Positions 9,772-21,771 of a stretch of DNA of 64,000 bases are shown piece after piece. The stretch spans positions 62,001-126,000 of the forward strand of contig JAJTUP010000023.1 of the NCBI GenBank assembly GCA_021399435.1, given 5' to 3'. A program made the translations under genes and the position numbers. The stretch's first letter is position 1, and each line of letters opens with the position of its first letter. A model generated the notes under the pieces. The model did no database searches, had not been told where the DNA came from, and worked only from the letters and a program-made list of their open reading frames with translations. The DNA is from Diaporthe sp. PMI_573. Its lineage: Eukaryota; Ascomycota; Sordariomycetes; Diaporthales; Diaporthaceae.

Positions 9772-11118
9772 ATGAAGGTACCTTATCGATCGACCGAGCA
9801 AAACCTATCAACCAACGTCACCGGGGACACAATGGGAGGAGGTTCGGACTCAAAAGACCTGTTCGGTGTACGTGCCGATGTTCTGATCCCAGGGCGTGGA
9901 GAACCCGTTCCCAATGGCGGGATCATCATCTCAATCTCAGAAGGGAGCATCATTTGGGTCGGGCCCTATGACGATCTTCCCTCCAAGTACAACGAGGTTT
10001 CTTTCACCAAGCACTCTGGCGCTATCATGCCCGGTCTATGGGATGTCCACACGCATTTCGGAGGAGCCAACGTTGTGGGCGGATTACAAGACTCAGTCAA
10101 GCCCTTCATGCCTGGTATCCAGTTCCAGGTGGGTGCTGTGACTGTGGATGACCTCCGGGCCACTCTCATGGCCGGGTTTACTTCTGTACGGGAGCTGGGT
10201 GGGATGGCAGGCTACCTCCAGCCTGTCATCGACAACGGAGCCATCGTGGGACCCACCGTGTACTCGGCTCTCTGTGCGCTCAGCGTCACCGGGGGTCACG
10301 GTGACGCGCACGACTGCCCCTTAGGGCTCGTCCGAGGCGATAACGACGGGAGCAACGGGATCGCTCTGTGTGATGGCGTGGACGAGTGCATCAAGATGAC
10401 GAGATCGGTCATCAGGAACGGCGCAAAGGTCATCAAAGTCTGCAGCACCGGTGGTGTCTTGAGCATCAACGACCAGCCCGAGGACACGCAGTTTTCGCCC
10501 GCAGAGCTTGAGGCAATCGTCCAGGAGGCGGCGAGGAGTGGCAGAGTGGTGGCGTCTCATGCGATCGGCAAACCAGGCATCATCAACGCCCTAAATGCTG
10601 GAGTGAGAAGCATCGAGCACGGGATGTATCTGGATAAAGAGGTCGCAGACCTCATGAAGGAGAAAGGAGCCATATTGGTCCCCACGCGGCACATCGTCGA
10701 GTGCCTCGCCGCGGGGTCTGAGGACCTGCCACCGATAATTCTCAAGAAGCTCCACCGGATAGCCCAGCTGAGCAGGGACAGTTTCAAGCTTGCCGTCGCG
10801 GAGGGAGTCCGCATCGCGCTCGGTACCGACACTTTAAGCAGCGATCGAAAGAACCCCCTCGCCCACGGCCGCAACGCCAAGGAGCTGCACTGGATGAAGG
10901 TCGCTGGCATGACGTCGTTGCAGGCTATAGAGGCTGCCACCGCCACGCCGCCTGAGACCCTGGGCCGCCAGGGTCCTAAAGCAGGACAGTTGAAGGACGG
11001 CTTTGATGCGGATGTAATTGTGGTTTCAAAGAACCCACTCGACGATGTCGACGTGCTTACGGATCCAAGCAATATAACTCATGTGTGGAAAGGAGGCAAG
11101 CTGTTCAAGTCTACGTAG
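9772..11118 (+). CDS. Metal-dependent amidohydrolase (imidazolonepropionase/prolidase-like)
   Basis: Single-exon enzyme of 448 residues in the amidohydrolase superfamily (TIM barrel, binuclear metal site). The beta-sandwich start is visible (FGVRADVLIPGRGEPVPNGG). The metal ligands are in the expected order: His93 and His95 in WDVHTHFGG, Lys222 in KVIKVCSTGG (the position of the carboxylated bridging lysine), His263 in VASHAIG, His283 in SIEHGMYLD and Asp353 in GTDTL. The C-terminus closes with DADVIVVSKNPLDD, the usual return to the sandwich domain. Members of this group hydrolyse dipeptides, organophosphates or amides such as ochratoxin, so a detoxifying or product-trimming amidase is plausible. 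Start: ATG at 9772; a second in-frame ATG at 9832 is also possible. The frame upstream of 9772 has only a GTG. Confidence 0.9.
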   Translation: MKVPYRSTEQNLSTNVTGDTMGGGSDSKDLFGVRADVLIPGRGEPVPNGGIIISISEGSIIWVGPYDDLPSKYNEVSFTKHSGAIMPGLWDVHTHFGGANVVGGLQDSVKPFMPGIQFQVGAVTVDDLRATLMAGFTSVRELGGMAGYLQPVIDNGAIVGPTVYSALCALSVTGGHGDAHDCPLGLVRGDNDGSNGIALCDGVDECIKMTRSVIRNGAKVIKVCSTGGVLSINDQPEDTQFSPAELEAIVQEAARSGRVVASHAIGKPGIINALNAGVRSIEHGMYLDKEVADLMKEKGAILVPTRHIVECLAAGSEDLPPIILKKLHRIAQLSRDSFKLAVAEGVRIALGTDTLSSDRKNPLAHGRNAKELHWMKVAGMTSLQAIEAATATPPETLGRQGPKAGQLKDGFDADVIVVSKNPLDDVDVLTDPSNITHVWKGGKLFKST

Positions 11119-14100
11119 AAGGGCGGAAGTCTGGCTGCCAATTGAGGCGGGGATCGTTGACACTACAGACTAAATCCAACATCAATGACTTCTCGACACC
11201 GACTTCGGATATACCTATGCGCCTTCATCACATACTGATCAATAAATGTACGTTGGACCGAGCTCCAGGGCAAAAAGATGCGCATTCTGGGCGAAGTTCT
11301 CAGATAATTACTAGATACTTTGTAACCAGGATTGCTTTTGACCTCAGTGAGCCAACTAGTGTACTGGGCTCTCAATATTTGGAAGTGTTGCTATTTAGAA
11401 CAGGCGTCTCACTTCACCGAGGCTTGCATCGAACTACGTAGTGATCCAAAAGGAACCACTTACCAAAGAGTTGGACCACTACTCGAATGGAGATGTAAAG
11501 CAAGTCTAATATGAGGTAGTATACACTTCAAGACAGCCACCAAGGAAACTCTTTGCGCCCCAAACACATGGTTTTCGTCGGGAATCTTGATCGGTGAGGT
11601 TCATGCACCTGATTACATACATATCAGATAAGCTGACCTGCGTGGCGGACATTCGAGCATCACACCATCCTGGATCGATGCAACCGCGGCCCGTATGCAG
11701 CTGCCTTGTTTTCGGAATCGTTGTGTAGCCACCTGTTCGAAGTCAGCGTGCCGTCCCGGCTCGTCTCCGTGGACTTTGCTGCAAGGTCACCTGTCGGTCA
11801 CTTTCAAGTTGTTCCGAGGGTCCGGCAAGTAAGCAGTTCTGTGTCTTCAGCTTGTGGCGTTGGATGCTAATATCACCGCTCTCGACGAGAGTGGCTCCAT
11901 ATACAACGGCGGTAAGCCTGAGATATATTCACAGCTGATCTGGGCTATTTGGAATCTCTTCACCGGTCGTTTCGTTGATTGGGCCTTCTCCAAGGACTGC
12001 GTTTTTGTGCCCACCGGTTCTCTGATGTCATTGTAGTTTGGATATTTGATGGCGTTCTAGACGATGAGCACGGCACAGAAGCTGAAGAGTAATGTCATGA
12101 GCTTGAACCGTAGACGATAACAAATGATTTTCTCTCCCCACTTTGTACGCTTCGAACGTAATCGACAAAGGCCTGAAGCTCCTCTCCTGACAGATGGTCG
12201 GTGAAGGCGCCAGATCGCCAGGTACAAGCCAGAAACGACCGATGAAGCTTGAGCTCATTGAGCAGGCCAAAAATGTCATTCGATTGGGGTGAGACTGAAT
12301 GCAGGACCAAGTTAGTGCCGTCCCAGATAGCTCTGGGAAAAATGGTGAGCACTTCGGTTCCTTCCGGTTTGTCAGGCGGTACTCAAATCGCCAACCAATG
12401 GGCGGAATTCCATTGTTCGAATTGCACGTAACTTTCTCCCTCAAGGGGCCCAAGTACCTAGGTAAGTATTCGTAGTTTAGGACATGTGACAGGCCTGGAG
12501 TCCAGGAGTGGCTGGTCACCGACTATTTGCGTTCAGCTTCTGCGGGGGGGCGATGTCGCTGCCTAGTATTTTTCGTCGATTGTGACACATGTCCGACCTG
12601 AAGACCCCTCTATGGAAACCATTCAGGGGTGCGTTCGTTCCAGCTGTGCCTGAGCAGTGGAGAAAGGGTTACAACCTGGTCAAGATGAGACAAATTGATT
12701 CCTCATTCTATCCCTTCGCTTATCTCCCTCGTTTATCTTATACCTCTTTTAAAGCTGTTTGAGAGATACTTGTGACGTGGGCTTGAAGAAGGTATCTGGA
12801 CTCCATTGGGATAAGGCTGTAGCTGTAGCTATGCTCCCGCTTCGAGTTGATATAAGTAGTAGTACCATGCCCTGTACTTCCTGCAAGCAGACTGTGGATT
12901 AGCACACCGTATCGAGGCGTTCCCGTTGGGTAACACGACAGCTTTGGTGTACTGGTGAACGAAGGTGTACATCAGCCCTTGAGCTTTCCAGGCACTTGAC
13001 CGAGTACGGCTTGGGTATCATATACATGGCGGGGTCGCTTCAGCGGCAGTGCTGGTCCGTTTCACGGTCCGTGAGAACTGATTTGGGCGTCCTTGAAAAG
13101 CTCACACGGAGATTCGCAGGATTCTAGCAGTAAACCTTCCCAGTCAATGGGGCGGGAGACCCGATAATTAAATGCCCATGTTTCCTGTCCTCTTCATGAG
13201 TGGCAGGATGCCGCACTGTCGTTTGCAAATGAAATCGGAACTTTGTACAGCCGTCTCGAGCTCTTCCGCGAACTTTGAGGTCAGTCACATGAAATTCCAA
13301 CTTCGGGTCTTGGTAATCTCAACATACCTGCATGATCTTATGTCGGTTGAGCTCCCTGAGACGATTCAGAACCTTCTCGCTCTTTGATTCATCAAGCAAG
13401 ATTGCAAGGTACGTGTGCACTGTCCAAGAAATGGTCTGGATTTTAAATGCACTATCTCTTTCATGAGTTATAAAGAAGCTTGAATGACTTTATTGCTCTT
13501 GGGTAAGTACCCTACCATTGCTTCCCCAGAATCCATGATGAAATTTGCATATATATAACGAGTCGCACATTGGTCAGACTTTTATTGAAGTTTTCTCCTC
13601 TATTTTATGCTTTGAGAACAAGGGGGGGATGCAGCAGGGGGGTGCAAGTGGTTTGCAAGTATCACGTAAAGAGGACGTCTTTTGCAATGTTAGCTTTGAT
13701 GATACTTGAAAACACAAAGCGCTCAAGGACTCTGAGAACATGTGAATATTTGTTTGAAGTCACCTTGGTCAACATGAATGAGCTGTCGTGCAACATGCAA
13801 CCCCACTCACACAATATGGAACCTCCGCGTTATCGTGCTTGGCTTACATCCAGGTCTGCTTGAGACAGTTCTTGCTGCGCCGACGGCCATCTCAGCGAAC
13901 GAAAGAGGTGTTCCATTAAGTTCAATGTTGAGACAAGCCGCGGCTGGAGCTTACATTGTGGCCCGACTTTCAACAGCAACTCTCAAGGTCGTTTAGATCT
14001 ATGATATCTTGAGTTTCCTGCTGGAATATAGTAATGGCCGCAGATGCAATTCGCTAGTTACCAGTATCATTTACATTAAGAAGCAGAGTAGGACATCCAA

Positions 14101-15400
14101 TAGAGAAGTAAGGACTCAGTGTTGTCCTTGCAATCTTTGGTCATGAAATGAGGGTGTCTTAAACCTTTCTCTTGGCTTCAAGAGCACCTTCATCGATCTG
14201 AAAATGAAGTGTACATTTGTATTCGGCCATTATTCTTCGTTCCATGAGGTCTCACGTAGCATAATACCTGAGGTTCAGAGTTTTGTTTGTGGGCTATATT
14301 CTCTCCTTTCAGGTGGATATTCGAGAGCTGCCGGAAAATTCAGCAGTCTCGTGGCTCAGAAGTCTGTTAATTTTCAGCCAATACAGTCATATTCGAGGAT
14401 GAAGTGGTAAATCCATGCACAGAAGAGGCCCTCAAAATTCCAGAGTAACTTCACTGTCTGCCGCTAGACTGGAGCTCGAACACTTGCCACAGGAATATTT
14501 GACTTGCCACCAGATGAAATCCTCCGCGATACTAAAAATTGGGAGAATTCCAAATTCTGCCACCGGACTGTCCGAGGTGGCACCTAGGATATGAATATCA
14601 TGTTAAAGGCAGCGTCTTCCGCTGCGGAGGCCTTCTGTTGATGTACAAACGGCAGCATGTCAGCAATATGATTTCCTAAACCCGGCCAATTTAGTGACAG
14701 AGGCTGGGCCGATGAAACCATAACGGTAGATTGATTGGAGTGACTTATGCATGAGACTTTTGACCCACTGCTATGTGGCGTTGAGCGCTATCCTCTTATG
14801 GAAGATCTCACCCCCGGAGGTTCTCGGCCCTGGTCTTTGTCATCATTACATGCTGGTGATTAAGCATGTTTAGGAGATCAATACCATGGACGATTCAATA
14901 TTATTAAATACGAGGGTATTTCATTGTTCCAGCTGAAGGCTGTGTAATTTGAGGAATCATTAGACTGTGGCGTGCAAGGCAAACGTCGTTGCCGCATGAG
15001 ACTCGTCTGAAATTTTCCTGGTCGATAAGCACTACATTATGGAACCTATTCACTGATTTCCAGCTGGCATGGCTTATCCCATCTGTCGAACAGGATTGCT
15101 TTGTGAGCGGAGTCCAACGTTACATGCACTTTCGCCGCCTAACAAATCTTGAACTTTGGTCATATCGATGAGTTATGATGCCCCCGAGGTCCTCTTTCTT
15201 CCTAAGCCTGGCTATACACGCCACGTTCTTACACACCCATCTGGTGACTATTTTAGGTCGCTGAGGCGAACAAAAGAAATCCCTGAGACGCGTAACAAGT
15301 GACTGACCTCAGCGTTTGAAGCAATAAACAAACGCCGGCCAGTTCACCGGGGAGCTCATTCTCCACAATGATACGTCAACATGCAGTCAGATGTCAATTA
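11119..15400. other. Gene-poor interval
   Basis: About 4.3 kb without a convincing gene. Open frames are short and lack family signatures. Composition is more AT-rich than the flanking genes. The only stretch with protein-like content is the minus-strand segment at about 12.1-12.4 kb, listed separately. Confidence 0.5.
12095..12385 (-). pseudogene. Possible gene remnant or lone exon, unknown product
   Basis: A minus-strand open frame of about 95 codons reads like structured protein (LTIFPRAIWDGTNLV, then NDIFGLLNELKLHRSF and GEELQAFVDYVRSV). It starts right after an in-frame stop and has no ATG at a sensible position. An overlapping frame just upstream also stays open. This could be a decayed gene, an exon of an unrecognised gene, or chance. 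I do not recognise a family. Confidence 0.2.
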
Positions 15401-17500
15401 TATGGATCAATCACCGGGCCGGTGAAAGAGATGGAGCGTAAGCAGATACGAGCAAGGCTGCTTGACACGTCGTCTTGTCGGAATATACTCAAACCCCGAA
15501 TGGGCTTGTAAAGTGCTAGGATCGAGTGCTGTGGACTCGCAAGGAAATGGAATGGCCACAAGGAGTGATTCTTTTTCTCCTTTTTTTTAATATTAAAAAA
15601 AATATGAAAAAGTATATTCAGGAACACCGAAAACACTCTGGCCAGTCTCCTCGGGTTATTTGACAGTCGCGTAATGTTATGGCCCGAACTCGTGTCCTTT
15701 CGTCTGGTCTCACCGTGCTGCGGAGCAATATTGGATAGGCTGTAAGGAGGTCGGATATGCAGGATTCTGGCATGGATCGGGAAAATGGGACAGGGAGCGG
15801 ATGCACAATAATGGCATAGTCCAGCAGTGATAAAATGGTTGCTATGGATCGTAGATCCTGAATGGCCTGGCAGTGCCTGGGCCGTCACATGAGATGTGGC
15901 CGTCAGCGCCTGTGCAGATTATTTCCACTTGTGGAAAACCCGAGCTCTTTTGCTATATATCAACTGCAAAGCAATCACACAGCCAAGCCAAATCCCCCGA
16001 ATCCAGATATAGGGAGATGGTCAGCTTCTCGTGGGGCACTGCTCCTCGTGGCACCGTCCGCCATGACAGTTCCAAGTGGATCTCGATTTTGAACAGATGC
16101 TATGACGGAGTAATTCCCTAATGACAGCCTGGGGCAAGGCCCCCACGCAGGCAAATCAAATGTCGTACGCGCTAGGCACAAGGGCCGAAGGCTGTATGTA
16201 GGTCGGAATAGCGTAGCGAAGGAGGCGCATCAGCAGGCGCGCTCGGAGTTAACGAGAAGGGCCAGGTGCGGCGTGAATTGGCAACCACTCGAGGTCGACG
16301 TGGGAATCTTTGCGCCCCCATATGAGGATTTCTGAGATATTTGTCATCTTGAAACAGCCAGCCACCTTTTGTTACCGATGCGGCCACAAAGACAAGCCCA
16401 GAAGTGACAACGCGTGGCTGCCCGCCGGAGATAGGGCACCCTTTGTTGTCTGTGTGTGGGTGATGGTGTGCAACCCCTGCTGCAGGCATTTGCCGTTTTC
16501 TGACGGTCTGCAACGGTGGATTCACCCAGGTGATTCGCCTTGTGTACGCCTCGAGGAGGATGGGGGGAGGGTCCAAACCGAGGGATTTACGATACGGCAG
16601 GAGCTGCATATGGTAGGCAAGCCAAGTCCGGGTGGTTCGGAGGATTGTGACACCCGACAACAGGACTAGGGCGGATCTCAAAAGGATTCGGGTGTCGTGT
16701 ACAGTGTCACACTAGCCTCCTGCCGATGATGTGCCAGCGCCTCCAGAACGCGGTCGCACAAAGATCGGGTAGAAAGCAGAATGGGCCGAGGTACTAGTTG
16801 CCGCTGATTACCATGTTGATGGTCACCCGAGTAGAGGGACTGGTAGAGGCACTGGCAGTGATTACTAAAGGCAGCGAGGCGATGGCGATGCTGCGGGTTG
16901 TATCTAGTCAAGTACCTGGTCAGGGTAGTCCACTCTGTGCACACTCTGTGCAGCACTATGGGACACGGCGCAGCAAAGTATCTGCTGGTCGGCGGAGGAA
17001 AGAAAGTAAAGTATGATCGGGTTTTGTACCACCCCAACAGCCGCCACCCCGCCCCGCCGCGTCAAGCTGTTTGCTGACAAACATGAAAGGTGGGTAGCGC
17101 GCACGGTAGAACGGTATGTATCAAGGCGTCGGGGATGCCGCGAATGGTAAGAGGTGATCAATCACCACAGTCGAGGTTAAGCCCACCGTGGCTTGGTCTT
17201 GCGGTGACTTGTTAAGCAGTCGCCTAGCCACCTGCCTATTCAGACAACTCGCTGCCTCAGATGCCCACTCGGAGGCGAGAATCAGCTGCTGCAGACGCGA
17301 AGGCTGGAGGCTGAAAGCTGAGGCAAGGGAGGGAGGCAGGATGGATGTTGTGTGTCGGCGGCCAGGCGACTGAGAGTGAAGACCGAGAGACGGAGGACGG
17401 AAGAGGAATGGCGTTGCCGAAGCAAACGGGTGTCAATTACGTAATCGACTTTCCCCACCTGGCCCTGCCCGCAAAAGCAGCCAGCCACCTTGGCATCTGT
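15400..17500. other. Intergenic, nothing recognised
   Basis: Several open frames of 100-170 codons exist on both strands (for example at 15394-15888 and 16172-16681, minus). They are rich in His, Pro, Arg and Ser without any motif, look random, and overlap each other. Confidence 0.5.
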
Positions 17501-18532
17501 AGCCGTCGCGCCGTCGTTTAAAAACTCCATTTTGCGCTCCCCCCTCTTCCCACTGGAAATCCATCTTACATAAACACCACTCCCGACCCTTCCGCTGACT
17601 TAGCAGCCCTGCAAGGACTGGACTGACAGCATCCAGTCAAAGTGTCAAGACTCAGTCAGCGTGCTACTGCTGCCAAAGTGACACACCCAGCTGTCGTCCT
17701 TCGGAGGTGAGTTGCCCAGCGGCCTGCGGCTGTTCGAGTCTCGTCATCAGTCATCACCACTCTCGCCCAATCCCAGCCGCCGTCGCCCTCGACACGCCGC
17801 GCTCCTGTGCAGGCACGCTGCAGCGATGGCACTGGCTGCTAACACACCTGCTTGAATCATCAGTCTCTCAGCCTGTCTCTGCGCCACCCTCGCGCGCGCC
17901 CCCGTCTTGAGCGAGCCAGGGAGAACACGCGTCAATTATCGGTTGCACATTGAAGCGGCCCCAGTGACCACTCAGCCAGTCGCCTGCCACCACCACACCA
18001 CAAACGCCTGCCAACTGCATACTGCCTACTGCCACCACAAACTGTCGGTTTGTCAAAATTGGCCCGCAGCCAGCAGCCAGCATCGGCCAGAAGAGCAGGA
18101 CCCAGCTTTTGCATCCATCATTTCAATCAGTCGCCTGTTCACTGCGCACCGATCTCCGGCCTTATCGGCAATACAATCGTCCCCAGACACGCCTTCTTGG
18201 CCGCTCATTTCGCTTTAGTCATCAAGCTGTTCGCACCTTCTCGGACTCCCTGGCCCAATCTGTCACGGTTCGTGTTGTCGCCGCCAGGCACAGTATTTAT
18301 TTGACTCCTCAGCGCGCTTATCGGTTTCATCCTCGTCCTGGTCCCAGTCCTGGTCCTGGCCCCAGCCCTGAGTTCTTGGCTCCTGGTCCTGGTCCCCTCG
18401 GCTCTTTCTGTCTGCCTGTTGCTTGTACTCCTGGTGGTCCTGCTGCTGCTGCTGCTGAGTCAGAGTGAGTTTGCCAGCTGAGCGGAGCACAAGACCGCAT
18501 CTCGACTTTGGCAGCAAGTCCAGTGCTGCAAG
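17500..18532 (+). promoter_or_regulatory. CT-rich promoter/leader of the bZIP gene
   Basis: About 1 kb of pyrimidine-rich sequence directly before the bZIP start. It contains CCTGGTCC-type tandem units near 18330-18400 and a CTG run near 18440. Such long CT-rich leaders are common for regulatory genes in filamentous fungi. Several short upstream ATGs lie inside it. Confidence 0.4.
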
Positions 18533-20769
18533 ATGCAGGCTGCCATCAACAAACCTGGTGAGTACCCGTCATGTATTCCATGTATCTGCCTCCTCAACTT
18601 CTCGTCTTACCCCCTTCCTTTCGGCACTGTCCCGTTTCGTCCTGGGCGGCCCTACTGTGTGCGGTCTAAGCTGTTGCCTGCCTCGAGACGGGGTCCCAAA
18701 TGCCTATGCTCCCAGGCCTGGCCAGCTCAGTGCACCACCCACCACCGAGCAACCCGACCTGCACCTCGCACTCCACTGGCACTCTGCTCGGTTTCCCTCA
18801 GCTCCGCCAGCTGGGGTCGACCCAGGCCATGCCATCCTCTACACTCATGTCCATGGTGTCAAGTGGGTCCAGGACATGATGCTGCAGCAGCAGTCTCTCT
18901 CCCCCATTCACTCACTGCTCGGCCAGAGGAGAACAGAGAGAAAGATCAGATTGCTGTGAGCAGATCGCGCCTGAGCGACTCAAGAGGACTCAGTCCACTT
19001 ATACATACCCAGCAAGCACTCTTACATAATTGTCATCCACCTGTCCACCGTTCCTACGCGACGAACCCGGCAACGGTACTTTGACAGTACCCTCCCTGCT
19101 CGTCTTCCTTCTCCGCCAACACCGACAATAAGTAATCACATTCCTTCACCACACTGCCCCAGTTGCCCTCCCGACATTATATCTGCAGTGGGCTCTACTG
19201 CAGATCAGATCGGAGCCGATCTGCTACTGCTACTACTACTGCTACTACTACTGCTACTCCCCCCCCCCCAGCTTGTATCAGAGTCAGCCTCATCTCTCGA
19301 CTTGCCTGTTAAATGTACTCGCCATCACGAGCCAGTCTCCATCAGCATCCGTTTACATCCCACCCGGCTTACCTCATCACCACTTCAAGAGCACCCTCTC
19401 CCATATTACCTCAGCTGCTTCTGAACTCCCCTTCATTGCCTCGTGGTGCACTTGTTGCGGTTAGGTCAGGCGACAAGCGTCCGACCGTTTTTCCTGAAAC
19501 GGTAATAAGCGATCCCCCGTACTGTGCTTTGCTTGACAATCCTCGCTCCTCGGGACATCTGATCAACACGCAGTCCTTCTAAGACGCCCCTTGCTCCCAC
19601 TGCCTCGTGTGCTTCCCTCTATCAAAATCTACCAGCCAATGCTCAGGATGACTACACTGAGTCACTATGAGCACGGGAGACGCTGGAATAAGCAATTCGC
19701 TCTCCTTATACAGGCAATTGCCCCACAAGACGCCGCAGTCATGCCGCTGACACAGGTGCAATAGCAGAGACACGAGGACAGACAGGCGGATCTTCGCCTT
19801 CGAACACCGCAAAGTCATCGGTCGCTGCCGCCAATTCACATCCAAAGCTAGTACCGCGGCCCCAGCCGGCGCCGGTCTCGTCGGTTACTCAGCCGCTGTC
19901 GCATGGTTTCAGCGACGCCACAACCCCAACGACAGCTGCTCCGGTCCTCGACCCTGAACTGTCCATCCACCCAACACTGAGGAGTCCTGGCTACGTCCCC
20001 ACGGCAAATATGATGCCAAGTGGTGCTCAAGCTCCCCCGGAGCACCCAGGCGCGATTCCCATGCCGCCAAACTCGTCCGCTTCACTTGATGCCGAAGACC
20101 CCAACGCAGACGGGCGCAAGGCTAAGCGGGAGCTGTCGCAATCCAAGCGCGCTGCCCAAAATAGGGCTGCTCAGGTAAGGCTCATGCGACTCTTTACGAC
20201 GTGGGAGCAGTTATGCGATGGTTGTGCCGCCGATGCTACATTCGTAGGTAACCAGTGGACTTGGGATTTGCTAACGTCGGTTTCTTCCATAGCGAGCATT
20301 CCGTCAACGCAAGGAAGGTTATATCAAGAAACTGGAGCAACAGGTCCGCGAGTTTGGCGAACTGGAGCAACATTACAAAAACTTAGAATCAGAAAACTAC
20401 GCCCTGAGGGAGTACATCGTTCACCTGCAGGGTCGACTCATCGATGCTCAGGTTGAACCTCCCCAGCCGCCCCCGAACGTCAACCTCTCTGTGGCCCCAA
20501 GTCACGGCATTCCTGAACAATCAGCACCTATTCCCGCACAAGAGGATGCGCCTATGACTGACCCCACGCCGAACACTGGATCCGCCACGGGGGCAGCGAC
20601 ACTAGACGCCGTTGCGCAAGCAGTTCAGAGCCTGAGTCGGTCCGAAGCCTCGTCTTACAAGACAGAGCCAACAGCGGCCGAGTCGCAGGCTGCGGAGGAC
20701 GCGCGCACGGCAGAGGAGATATCGAGACAGCTGCAGCAAGCGGACGCCGTGCCGGCAGCTACTATGTAG
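18533..20769 (+). CDS. kapC: bZIP transcription factor, KapC/Yap type
   Basis: Nuclear DNA-binding regulator. Proposed exons are 18533-18557 (MQAAINKP plus one base), 19714-20174 and 20293-20769, giving 320 residues. The basic region KRAAQNRAAQ-RAFRQRK is split by the 118-nt second intron (GTAAGG...ATAG). It is followed by a leucine-zipper heptad stretch (YIKKLEQQVREFGELEQHY). The QNRAAQRAFRQRK core is the Pap1/Yap1/KapC signature. The N-terminal half is Ser/Thr/Pro-rich and the C-terminal half is acidic and Gln/Ala-rich. The first intron is unusually long (about 1.16 kb, GTGAGT donor). Three acceptors keep the same frame (exon starting at 19714, 19756 or 19786), so the N-terminal length is uncertain. 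No Yap1-type cysteine-rich C-terminal domain is visible, which favours KapC over Yap1. Confidence 0.8.
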
Positions 20770-21771
20770 GGCATAGTTCACGCTTCGTACGGCTACGGTT
20801 TGGATCCGGAAATGCACGGAGGGCCCTACGTGCCATGAGGCGCGCGTGCTCGCTGCTGGGGGTTGGGTTCGCGGACTGGCAACGTAGTCTTAGATGCATG
20901 CCCCTTCTTTCTTGCTTACAAGGGCTGGTGGTGTTTATGGTGTTCAGATGTGATGTGAAGAGGGCATGGGCAGAGTTCCTCGCCTTTAACTTGAACGGAA
21001 GGAAGCACGGTTTTTGGGAGAAGACGCAGCTCTCCTATTCTTTGATAACGGCCTGAGAGCGGTGAGGGAGTGAGTTCAGTCTGCTGGTAGTGTAGCAGAA
21101 ATTGTACTTGTTAAGCATATTTATTTTTGTGTTATGGGGTGTCTGCGGCTATACTGGGAAAAGGTGCTGCGCCCACAGATCGACTCAGGTTATCTCGAGG
21201 CTTAGGACGCTGCGGCTTTAGCATCTATAGGCGCAGGCCACGGGTCGGACAGGAACGACGAGGTACACGAAGGTGGATGCTCACCCAGGCCGCCTCCCAC
21301 CAGAAAGCATTGTCGCCCAGGGCCTGGTGATGAAGGAGATGGCCTGCCCCTCCAGGTTGAAGAACATGGCTGTCCCGGAACGAGATAGTCTACGATGCGA
21401 TATGCCGGCACAGGAAAGATCTCGCTCCCCGGACTGGGTTGGTGGGGGGAGGGAGGCGACTCTTTCCCGCCGTCACGGTTCTCTCAAACGGCCTGCTCGC
21501 GGGGTATCACCATACACAACGGGTATTTTATGGATATATGAGATTCCTCTTTTGGTCGCAATTCTGATAACATGCGGTATGCACGTGGGAAAGAAATGGC
21601 GAGGTCGGAAGAGCAAAATGGTGTGGTGTGGCGTGTTGTGGGGGTGGGTTGAGGTGTTGGGCTTGTATCATGATCATGAAGCCATACCCTCCGGACAGGA
21701 CAGAGGAGAGGTAGAAATACCAATATAGTGCGCATTCCAACGGGCGATTCCAACTCAAGCGTCCAAGAGAC
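20770..21771. other. 3' flank of the bZIP gene
   Basis: No gene seen. It presumably holds the bZIP 3' UTR and the tRNA 5' flank. A GGTGGGGGGAGGGAGG stretch lies near 21441. Confidence 0.4.

Noticed and set aside
351..11118. Search for PKS, NRPS or terpene synthase signatures in the enzyme block
   Set aside because: None found on either strand; the block contains only tailoring-type enzymes.
16172..16681. 169-codon minus-strand frame in the gene-poor interval
   Set aside because: No motif, overlaps other frames of equal quality, and has no splice or promoter context.
18425..18465. CTG trinucleotide run as a functional repeat
   Set aside because: Short simple-sequence run in a CT-rich leader; common background in such regions.
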